Assembly (NCBI GenBank): GCA_016195145.1
Contig: JACQAF010000277.1
Location: 1 to 17,019 of the forward strand
Source: Rhodospirillales bacterium
GTDB taxonomy: Bacteria > Pseudomonadota > Alphaproteobacteria > CACIAM-22H2
Reading direction: 5' to 3'
DNA: 17,019 nucleotides
Below are positions 1 through 6,297 of this stretch, in pieces. Positions within the stretch are counted from its first letter, which is position 1, and every line of letters begins with the position of its first letter. The notes beneath the pieces were generated by a model, which saw only the letters and a program-made list of their open reading frames with translations, searched no databases and was not told where the DNA came from. The position numbers and the translations under genes are program-made.

Positions 1-114
1 TTCTTCGAGCTGATCCAGCGCAAGGGCAACGAGGGCTTCGGCGAAGGCAATTTCAAGGCGCTGTTCGAATCGATCGAGCTCGACCAGATCCGCAGGGGAG
101 TGCTCAAGGCATGA
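1..114 (+). CDS. hppD: 4-hydroxyphenylpyruvate dioxygenase, C-terminal end (5' truncated by window)
   Basis: Frame 1 is open from the first base to TGA at 112-114 and encodes the last 37 residues. The tail reads FFELIQRKGNEGFGEGNFKA and continues into LFESIELDQIRRG, which is the characteristic C-terminus of HPPD: the iron-ligand FFE motif followed by the G-F-G-x-GNFKALFE helix. HPPD converts 4-hydroxyphenylpyruvate to homogentisate with Fe(II) and O2, in the cytoplasm. The glutamate of FFE is the family's third iron ligand. The stop overlaps the ATG of hmgA (ATGA at 111-114), so the two are probably translationally coupled in one operon. The catalytic domain upstream lies outside the window. 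The identification rests on a short tail but is backed by the next two genes of the same pathway. Confidence 0.9.
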   Translation, partial: FFELIQRKGNEGFGEGNFKALFESIELDQIRRGVLKA

Positions 115-1250
115 AAAACTGGATTTCCTTTCCGCGCCGCGAAGGCATGGCGTCGCGCCAGGCGCATGCCGATCTCCCCAAAGGCACGTATGAGCGCGAA
201 CTGGGCAAGGAAGGATTTTTCGGCCCGGCGACGCAGATGTACCACGCCCATCCGCCGACCGCGTGGAACGATTGGCAGGGCGATTTGCGCCCGCGCGCCT
301 TCGATCTCGTCAAGATCAACCGGCTATCGTCGTCGCCGTGGGAGGCGTCCGAAATCCTGTTTAACGCCCATCTCCGCCTTCGCCAGTGGCGGACGGAAGG
401 GCGGATGGATCATCTCGCCCGCAATGCCGATGGCGACGAGCTGATTTTTATCCACGAGGGCGAAGGGCGGCTGTTCTGCGATTACGGGTATCTCGCCTTC
501 CGCGACGGCGATTACATCCTGTTGCCGCGCGGCACCATGTGGCGGATCGAGGCGACCCAGCCGGTCACTGCGCTGCTGATCGAGGCGACCAACGACAGTT
601 TTCGCCTGCCCGAAAAGGGGCTGGTCGGCAAGCAGGCAATCTTCGATCTCGGCATGCTCGACGTGCCGGCGATCGACGACGCCTTCAAGGCGCAGCAGGG
701 CGAACACCAGACCCGTGTGGTGATCAAGCGCGGCGGCAAGCTCTCGACCGTGACCTATCCGTTCAATCCGCTCGACGCCGTCGGCTGGCAGGGCGATCTC
801 TGCCCGGTCCGGATCAACTGGCGCGATCTGCGGCCGCTGATGAGCCATCGTTTTCACCTGCCGCCATCGGCCCATACCACCTTCCTCGCTTCGCGCTTCG
901 TCGTCTGCACCTTCGCCCCGCGGCCGGCGGAAAGCGATCCGGGGGCGCTCAAGCTGCCGTTCTTTCACAACAACGACGATTACGACGAAGCGATCTTTTA
1001 TCATCGCGGCAAGTTCTTCTCGCGCGACAACATCCATCCTGGCATGCTGACGCTGCATCCCTGCGGCTTCACCCACGGGCCGCACCCGAAGGCGTTCGCG
1101 CTCGCCGCGAAATCGCCTGGCGGCCAGATTCTTGACGAGGTCGCGGTGATGCTCGATGCGCGCGACGCGCTGACCGTCGCGACCCTGCCCGAAGGCGTCG
1201 AATGGCGCGGCTACGTCGATTCGTGGAAGCCGAAGCCGGCGGCGGAGTAA
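111..1250 (+). CDS. hmgA: Homogentisate 1,2-dioxygenase (short form, 379 aa)
   Basis: Predicted to open the ring of homogentisate to 4-maleylacetoacetate, the second step of this pathway, in the cytoplasm. The protein is 379 aa, shorter than the about 430-450 aa classical HmgA, but the metal-site region is recognisable. It has H286 in PFFHNNDDYDE, E293 in the same motif, and H322 in the FTHGPHP motif. By alignment these match the His-Glu-His iron ligands of human HGD (H335, E341, H371), with one residue more between the first two. The N-terminal half is a cupin-like beta fold with a GDYILLPRGTMWR strand. The start is the ATG that overlaps the hppD stop. fahA follows after 4 bp. It belongs to a short lineage that I know as annotated homogentisate dioxygenase; activity on a related aromatic cannot be excluded from sequence alone. 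Confidence 0.88.
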   Translation: MKNWISFPRREGMASRQAHADLPKGTYERELGKEGFFGPATQMYHAHPPTAWNDWQGDLRPRAFDLVKINRLSSSPWEASEILFNAHLRLRQWRTEGRMDHLARNADGDELIFIHEGEGRLFCDYGYLAFRDGDYILLPRGTMWRIEATQPVTALLIEATNDSFRLPEKGLVGKQAIFDLGMLDVPAIDDAFKAQQGEHQTRVVIKRGGKLSTVTYPFNPLDAVGWQGDLCPVRINWRDLRPLMSHRFHLPPSAHTTFLASRFVVCTFAPRPAESDPGALKLPFFHNNDDYDEAIFYHRGKFFSRDNIHPGMLTLHPCGFTHGPHPKAFALAAKSPGGQILDEVAVMLDARDALTVATLPEGVEWRGYVDSWKPKPAAE

Positions 1251-1254
1251 GGAC

Positions 1255-2262
1255 ATGAAACTCGCTTCGCTGAAGGAGGGCGGGCGGGACGGCGCGCTGG
1301 TCGTCGTGTCGCGGGACCTCACGCACGCGATCAAGGTTCCGTCGATCGCGCCCACGATGCAGGCAGCGCTCGATGCGTGGCGCACGGCGCACGGCGAACT
1401 CGCCTCGGTATTCCGGTTGTTGAACGACGACCGCCTATGCCGGTGCGGCGAGGAGCGGGCCTTCGCGCTCGACGTTCGCCAGCTCGCCGCACCCCTGCCG
1501 CGCGCCTATCAATGGTGCGACGGCAGCGCCTATCTCCATCACATCGAGCTGGTGCGCAAGGCGCGCGGGGCCGAGATGCCGCCGTCATTTTATACCGACC
1601 CCTTGATGTATCAGGGCGGCTCGGACGGATTTCTCGGGCCCTGCGACGACGTGCCGGCGATCGACGAGGCCCACGGCATCGATTTTGAGGCAGAGGTCGC
1701 GGTGGTCACCGACGACGTGCCGATGGCGACGGACCGCGACAGGGCTGCCGGGCATATCCGGCTGCTGATGCTGGTCAATGATGTGTCGCTGCGCAATCTC
1801 ATCCCCGGCGAGCTCGCCAAGGGCTTCGGCTTTTTCCAGGCAAAACCGGCGTCGAGCTTCTCTCCGGTCGCAGTGACGCCGGACGAGCTGGGCGCGGCGT
1901 GGGACGGCGGCAAGGTCAACCTGCCGCTGATCAGCCAACTCAATGGCCAGCGATTCGGCAGCCCCAACGCCGGGGTCGACATGAATTTCGATTTTCCGGC
2001 GCTGATCGCGCACGCGGCGCGCACTCGGACGCTGGGCGCCGGTACGGTCGTCGGTTCGGGCACGGTGTCGAACCGCGATCCGCAGGCCGGCTCGTCGTGC
2101 ATCGCCGAGCGGCGGATGATCGAGACCATCGAATCCGGCAAGCCGGCGACGCCGTTCATGAAATTCGGCGACCGCGTCCGCATCGAGATGCTGGACGCCG
2201 CCGGTAATTCGATCTTTGGCGCTATCGACCAGAAGATCGTCAAATACACGGGCGCGGTCTAG
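1255..2262 (+). CDS. fahA: Fumarylacetoacetase / FAA hydrolase family protein
   Basis: Predicted to hydrolyse 4-fumarylacetoacetate to fumarate and acetoacetate, the last step of tyrosine degradation. It has 335 residues, the usual size of the short bacterial FAH type. Visible metal-site elements are D115 in SFYTDP, the acidic pair E145/E147 in GIDFEAEVAVV, and D176 in LMLVNDVSLRNL, corresponding to D126, E199/E201 and D233 of mouse FAH. The GFGFFQAKPASSFSP and GTVSNRDP stretches are also typical of the C-terminal catalytic domain. The ATG lies 4 bp after hmgA, with a weak AAGGA just before it that overlaps the hmgA stop, so coupling is likely. The stop is TAG. The generic FAH fold covers other hydrolases, but the operon context makes fumarylacetoacetase by far the best call. 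Confidence 0.9.
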   Translation: MKLASLKEGGRDGALVVVSRDLTHAIKVPSIAPTMQAALDAWRTAHGELASVFRLLNDDRLCRCGEERAFALDVRQLAAPLPRAYQWCDGSAYLHHIELVRKARGAEMPPSFYTDPLMYQGGSDGFLGPCDDVPAIDEAHGIDFEAEVAVVTDDVPMATDRDRAAGHIRLLMLVNDVSLRNLIPGELAKGFGFFQAKPASSFSPVAVTPDELGAAWDGGKVNLPLISQLNGQRFGSPNAGVDMNFDFPALIAHAARTRTLGAGTVVGSGTVSNRDPQAGSSCIAERRMIETIESGKPATPFMKFGDRVRIEMLDAAGNSIFGAIDQKIVKYTGAV

Positions 2263-2629
2263 GCGGCGCACCGCAATCGCCCGGATTCAGGCGGGGGGAA
2301 GCTCGATGGCGAGAGCCGGCTGGCGCTGTCCTTCGCGCCGCCGTCCGCGTAGAGCAGGGATTGCATGGCGCGGATCGCCGCCGGCAACAAAAATCCATTT
2401 ATCACGTTGATATTGCTAAATAATATTTCCCGCCAAGAAAGCGCGATCAAGCCAACCGCTTCAGCGCGCCGACCCAGCATGAAACGAGGCACAAGCAAGA
2501 GGGTCTTATTCCGAACATGGCTGCCGTACTGCGGTAGTCGGCATGGAGTTGGGCTGATAGAGTATCCGGGTCCGCAAGCGGCGCTTTGCCGTATCCCCTT
2601 CATCCCAGTCGGTATTCCGGATCATTCCC
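2263..2629. other. Intergenic gap between fahA and maiA with an AT-rich core
   Basis: This 367-bp stretch has no gene I can support. About 2388-2430 is much richer in A/T than the surroundings and contains a 5-bp inverted repeat, ATATT (2410-2414) and AATAT (2422-2426), separated by 7 bases. That could be a regulator site or part of a maiA promoter, but no well-spaced -35/-10 pair is visible: TTGATA at 2407 and TAATAT at 2421 are only 8 bp apart. Short open frames on both strands, including one of 114 codons on the - strand, resemble nothing I know. The - strand frame from about 2390 to 2263 keeps GC-rich third positions, so a decayed gene end is possible. No rho-independent terminator is evident after fahA. 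Confidence 0.4.
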
Positions 2630-3265
2630 ATGAAGCTTCACGGCTATTTCCGTTCCTCGGCGGCTTTCCGCGTGCGCATCGCGCTCAATCTCAAAGGGCT
2701 TCCTTGCGACCACGCCTCGATCCATTTGCGCAAGGGCGAGCAGGCCTCGCCGGCGTTCCTGAAGCTCAACCCGCAGGGGCTGGTGCCGGCGCTTGAAGAC
2801 GGCAGCCATGTCCTGACCCAGTCGCTCGCCATCGTCGAGTATCTCGACGAGACGCATCCCCGGCCGCCCTTTCTGCCTCAGGCGCCAGCCGGCCGGGCGC
2901 GGGTACGGGCGATCGCGCAAGCCATCGCCTGCGACATCCACCCGCTCAACAATCTGCGGGTTCTGCTCTATCTCAAGAACGTGCTCAAGGTAACGACCGA
3001 GCAGCACGATGCATGGTACCGCCACTGGATTGCCGAGGGCCTGAAGGGCGTCGAAAACATGCTCGCCGTCGGCGGAACGGGGCGGTTCTGCCAGGCCGAT
3101 GCGCCGGGCCTCGCGGATATCTGCCTGGTGCCGCAGGTCTTCAACGCCAAGCGGTTCGATTGCCCGCTCAACGGCTATCCGCGCATCATGCGGGTCTTCG
3201 AGGAATGCATGAAGCTGCCGGCGTTCGACCGGGCGCAGCCAGACAAGCAGCCTGACCGCGAGTAG
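2630..3265 (+). CDS. maiA: Maleylacetoacetate isomerase (zeta-class glutathione S-transferase)
   Basis: Glutathione-dependent cis-trans isomerase that turns 4-maleylacetoacetate into fumarylacetoacetate, the substrate of the upstream FahA. It has 211 aa, the standard MaiA length. The N-terminal thioredoxin-like domain carries the zeta-class active-site motif as SSAAFRVRIALNLKG (S9, S10; the Cys found in the human motif is Ala here). It then has NPQGLVPAL and LTQSLAIVEYLDE, the glutathione-binding segment. The C-terminal helical domain includes DIHPLNNLRVL and the PGLADICLVPQVFNAKRF segment. No good ribosome-binding site precedes the ATG at 2630, but the protein starts exactly where the family does. 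It is separated from fahA by a gap and may have its own promoter. It converges with the dsbA-like gene, with 32 bp between the stops. Confidence 0.93.
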   Translation: MKLHGYFRSSAAFRVRIALNLKGLPCDHASIHLRKGEQASPAFLKLNPQGLVPALEDGSHVLTQSLAIVEYLDETHPRPPFLPQAPAGRARVRAIAQAIACDIHPLNNLRVLLYLKNVLKVTTEQHDAWYRHWIAEGLKGVENMLAVGGTGRFCQADAPGLADICLVPQVFNAKRFDCPLNGYPRIMRVFEECMKLPAFDRAQPDKQPDRE

Positions 3266-3283
3266 GACTCTACGATCAGATCG

Positions 3284-3297
3284 CCGCCGGCCGGCGG
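3284..3297. repeat. 14-bp perfect palindrome between convergent genes
   Basis: CCGCCGG followed directly by CCGGCGG forms a perfect palindrome that abuts the TAA stop of the - strand dsbA-like gene and lies 18 bp past the maiA stop. As RNA it would fold as a 5-bp GC stem with a GGCC loop on either strand. No U-run follows in either direction, so it is at best a weak bidirectional stop or a pause/stability hairpin. Confidence 0.35.
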
Positions 3298-4095
3298 TTA
3301 CTTCGTGCTGCGCTCGGCGGCGATCAGCCGCTTGAGGGTGTCGAGATCGACCGCGCCGGGAACGAGCAACGAACCGACGATGAACGCCGGCGTGCCGTTG
3401 ATGTCGATCGCGCGCGCCAGATCGAGGTTGCGCCGCAAGGCCTGATCGATGGCGGGCAGTTGCATGTCGGCCTTGAGCCGCGTCGCGTCGACGCCGACAT
3501 CGGCGGCGATTTTGAGGACCACGGTCTCGTCGAGCGTGCCGCGGGCGTTCATCAGCGCCTTGTGGAGTTCGTGATACTTGCCCTGCCCGCGCGCGGCGAG
3601 GGCGGCACGCGCCGCGACGATCGAATCCGGTCCGAGGATCGGCAGCTCCTTATAGACAATGCGCAGCTTTGAATCCTCTTTGACGAGCTGGGTGATATGC
3701 GGAGCGACCTGTTTGCAGTAGGGGCAGCGGTAGTCGAAAAACTCGACCACGGTGACGTCGCCCTTGGGATTGCCCGAAACCGGCGAGTCGGGATCGTTGA
3801 TAATATCGTCGCGGCGGGCGGCGATGGCGTTGCGCTGTTTGCCTTCGGTTTCCGCCTGGCGCTTCTGTTCGAGGGCTTCGACCGCCTCGAGAATGATCTC
3901 GGGGTTGCGCAGGATGTACTCGCGAACGACGCGCTCGATCGCCTCGATCTGGGCCGGGGCCATTCCCGGAATGGCGGGCGCGGGGGTGGAACGCGGCTGC
4001 GCCGCCAGGGGCACGGCGATGGCGACAAGGAGGGCGAGTGAAAGGATAAATCGGGCGAGAGCGCGCAAGGGAACAGCCTTTCCTGATCCTGACAT
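3298..4095 (-). CDS. DsbA-family thiol:disulfide oxidoreductase with ScsC-like N-terminal region
   Basis: Periplasmic thioredoxin-fold protein likely to form or isomerise disulfides in exported proteins. It is 265 aa. The N-terminus is a signal peptide (hydrophobic about 14-30, PLAAQ cleavage region near 32). Residues 45-80 form a charged helical segment (IERVVREYILRNPEIILEAV) like the N-terminal oligomerisation region of ScsC-type proteins. The catalytic fold follows with VVEFFDYRCPYCKQV (C124-P-Y-C127) and the cis-proline loop INGTPAFIVG (P236). It is last in the operon with the M48 protease and the DUF3047-like lipoprotein, 51 bp after the latter. The ATG at 4095 has no Shine-Dalgarno sequence. 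A TTG at 4068 (MRALARFILSL) has AGGAAAGG upstream and would also give a good signal peptide. DsbA-like oxidase versus isomerase/reductase cannot be settled from sequence, and no DsbB partner is present here. Confidence 0.9.
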   Translation of the reverse strand: MSGSGKAVPLRALARFILSLALLVAIAVPLAAQPRSTPAPAIPGMAPAQIEAIERVVREYILRNPEIILEAVEALEQKRQAETEGKQRNAIAARRDDIINDPDSPVSGNPKGDVTVVEFFDYRCPYCKQVAPHITQLVKEDSKLRIVYKELPILGPDSIVAARAALAARGQGKYHELHKALMNARGTLDETVVLKIAADVGVDATRLKADMQLPAIDQALRRNLDLARAIDINGTPAFIVGSLLVPGAVDLDTLKRLIAAERSTK

Positions 4096-4146
4096 TGGGC
4101 CGGCAGATTGTCGGCTGCAGGCGCGGGTGAAGACAAGAGCGCCGGG

Positions 4147-4929
4147 TCAGCGGCTTAGTAAAATCTCCGCGATATAGCCGATGGTCGGCGATGCCCCCTG
4201 GGGCAGGCGGCCGGGCAACCCTCCAGTGGCGATAAAGCTGATGGTGACCTGATTCATGCGGTCATGCGGCCAGAACTGGGCATAAAGCTGGGCAAGGTCG
4301 ATCGCCTCGATATGCCATTCGCCGGCCTGGCCGAATGCCGACTGGCGCAGCACGCGGCGCAGGCCGCGGTCGCTAAGGGCAGCGACGCCCTGGGTGGCGT
4401 CTTCGGCTTTCGGCGCGCCGACGCCGCCAAAATCGATCTCGATCACCCGGTCGTGGGGCGGGTAGTCGCCGGACACGACGCCGAATAGCCGGTCGGTTAG
4501 CTGTGCGCCGCCCGGCGTGCCGCCAGTGAAGCCAATGACGATCCGCAGGCCGCGATCGAGGCCGTCGCCCGCGCCGCCGCCGTAAAGTGCCGGGTCGAGA
4601 TACCACCCCCAACGCAGATACGGCGCGCCGAGCAGGGGCGCGGTAAGGCGCCGGCCGATCAGGTTGCCGCCGGGCGCTGTGACGCGCAGCACCGTCACAC
4701 CGGACAGGTCGGTTGCCGTAAACCCGCCGGCCGCCTCGCGTGGCGGCGACAGCCACCAATCGGCGGGCAGGGCGGCCGGATTGAAGCCGGGTTCCGGGCC
4801 GAGCACCACGGCGCGCCCATCGCGAAAGGCGAGCGATGCCGACGGTTCCTGAGCGCACGCGGCAAGCGCCAGAAGGCCGGCGAAGGCGCAGGCGATGAAG
4901 CGATGGGCGGGGTGGGCGAAGGGTCTCAC
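4147..4929 (-). CDS. Predicted lipoprotein resembling DUF3047 family
   Basis: A 260-aa protein of unknown function. It starts with GTG (no ATG is available in frame) and has a lipoprotein signal, ending in the lipobox LAAC with the acceptor at C25, so it should be membrane-anchored in the envelope. The body shows LRVTAPGGNLIGRRLTAPLL, then APYLRWGWYLD, LRIVIGFTGG and a C-terminal GYIAEILLSR. This layout reminds me of DUF3047 (a LxWxW core, an R-hydrophobic strand and a C-terminal (Y)GDIxF-like strand). That family link is by eye and moderate in confidence, and no catalytic residues are recognised. It lies 18 bp downstream of the M48 protease stop and 51 bp before the DsbA-like gene, so it is probably cotranscribed. 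There is no Shine-Dalgarno sequence before the GTG, so coupling to the protease is plausible. Confidence 0.8.
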   Translation of the reverse strand: MRPFAHPAHRFIACAFAGLLALAACAQEPSASLAFRDGRAVVLGPEPGFNPAALPADWWLSPPREAAGGFTATDLSGVTVLRVTAPGGNLIGRRLTAPLLGAPYLRWGWYLDPALYGGGAGDGLDRGLRIVIGFTGGTPGGAQLTDRLFGVVSGDYPPHDRVIEIDFGGVGAPKAEDATQGVAALSDRGLRRVLRQSAFGQAGEWHIEAIDLAQLYAQFWPHDRMNQVTISFIATGGLPGRLPQGASPTIGYIAEILLSR

Positions 4930-4947
4930 GCGGGAACGATTGGGGGG

Positions 4948-6297
4948 TTATTTATCGGCGTCGGGCTTTTCGCTGGCCTGACGGATGTCCTGGGCGCGCA
5001 ACCATGCCGACGTATTGGGCGGCAGCTCTTTCTGGGCGCGCTCGGCCATCACCCGCGCTTCCTCGCGGCGGCCGAGCAATGCCGCGCGTTCGGCCTGGGT
5101 AAGTGCAAACATGCCACGCTGGCCGTCGCGACCATAAGCGATCGACAGGCGGCGTAATATTTCGGTATTGGTCGGTTCGCTTCGCCGGGCGATTTCGAGA
5201 TTGTTGAGCGCCGCCTTGGTCATCTCTGGCGTCTCGAAGGTGAGTTCCACCTGGGCGAGATCGGCGCGGATCAGCGGCTCGTTGGGCAGAAGCTCGACCG
5301 CCCGCTGATACGACTGAAGCGCCTCGGTAGGTCGCGCCGCCTCGAACAGCATCTGGCCTCTGGCTTCGTGGAAATAGCCGTCATTCGGACGCTCGGCGAG
5401 CAGCGAATCGATATTGACCAGCGCCTTGTCATAATCGGGGCGGCGGGAATAGGCGATAGCGCGCGCATAGCGGCCGACGATGCTGGTGTCGCTGTCTTTG
5501 TAGACTTGCAGGGCGCGACCGGGATCGAGATAGCCTTCGAGCTTGGCGCGCATGCGGCGGTGCGCTTCGACGAATTCGGGCCGTGGCGCAACGTCGGAAT
5601 AGCGCGAACGCTCGACCCAGTTACGCACGAAATCCACCCGCTCGCGGGTGATCGGATGCGTCCGCACATAGGGGTCCTGGCGGTTGGTCGACAGCAATTC
5701 CTGGTCGGCGAGGATCTGCAGGAATTCGAGGAGCCCGCGCGAGGACTGTCCGCTGCGATCGAGAAACTTGACGCCGGCCTGGTCGGCGGAGCTTTCAAGC
5801 TCGCGGCTGTAGCGCAAAAAGGTCCGCTCGGCGCTTTGCGTGCCGCCGGCAATGATCGCCGCGCCGACGTCGCCCTGGCCGCCGACGATGGCGGCGGCGC
5901 CAAGCAGCATCATCAGCAGGGATTCAGCCGTGGCGTTCTTGGCGATCTCGGGCAGGCGCGCGAGGTGACCGCCCGAGATGTGGCCGGTTTCATGCGCGAT
6001 CACGCCGATCACCTGGCCGGGGTTATCGGCCCGGATCAGCAGGCCGGTATTGATGTACATGTTAAGGCCGTTGGCGACGAAGGCGTTCAGCTGCCGGTCG
6101 TTGATCAGGTGGACCCGAATGGCCGAGGGGTCGAACCCGGCCGCAGTGAAAAGTGGCGCGGCATAGGCGCGGATGGTATTTTCGATTTCCGCATCGCGAA
6201 TAAAGTTGATTCGCTGCTGCGCATCCGCCGGTAACGGCGCCAACGTCGTATAGGCAACCAGTACGCCGGCCAACAGGGAAAGAATGCGCTTCTTCAA
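4948..6297 (-). CDS. M48-family periplasmic metalloprotease with TPR domain (BepA/YfgC-like)
   Basis: Zinc metalloprotease likely to act in the periplasm on misassembled outer-membrane proteins or the LPS assembly machinery, as BepA does. Numbering is from the TTG start (449 aa). The signal peptide MKKRILSLLAGVLVAYTTLA is cleaved near PADA-Q (26/27). The HETGH motif gives H102, E103 and H106, and ELESSAD gives the third zinc ligand E168. The C-terminal half (about 260-440) is a tetratricopeptide-like helical array (ALVNIDSLLAERPNDGYFHE, ALQSYQRAVELLPNEP). I prefer the TTG at 6297 over the ATG at 6321. The TTG has AGGAG exactly 8 nt upstream (6306-6310) and begins a classic KKR signal peptide. 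The ATG has no Shine-Dalgarno sequence, and the predicted transcription start falls on it. It is first in the operon with the lipoprotein and DsbA-like genes, and divergent from and overlapping the GGT-like gene. Confidence 0.92.
   Translation of the reverse strand: MKKRILSLLAGVLVAYTTLAPLPADAQQRINFIRDAEIENTIRAYAAPLFTAAGFDPSAIRVHLINDRQLNAFVANGLNMYINTGLLIRADNPGQVIGVIAHETGHISGGHLARLPEIAKNATAESLLMMLLGAAAIVGGQGDVGAAIIAGGTQSAERTFLRYSRELESSADQAGVKFLDRSGQSSRGLLEFLQILADQELLSTNRQDPYVRTHPITRERVDFVRNWVERSRYSDVAPRPEFVEAHRRMRAKLEGYLDPGRALQVYKDSDTSIVGRYARAIAYSRRPDYDKALVNIDSLLAERPNDGYFHEARGQMLFEAARPTEALQSYQRAVELLPNEPLIRADLAQVELTFETPEMTKAALNNLEIARRSEPTNTEILRRLSIAYGRDGQRGMFALTQAERAALLGRREEARVMAERAQKELPPNTSAWLRAQDIRQASEKPDADK

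Noticed and set aside
324..1385. 353-codon open frame on the - strand across hmgA and fahA.
   Set aside because: It spans the junction of two well-identified genes on the other strand and has shadow-like composition.
2407..2426. TTGATA and TAATAT as a promoter for maiA.
   Set aside because: The hexamers are only 8 bp apart; sigma-70 promoters need about 16-18 bp.
2365..2796. 143-codon + strand frame running from the fahA-maiA gap into maiA.
   Set aside because: It overlaps maiA in a different frame, and its second half is clearly a maiA shadow.
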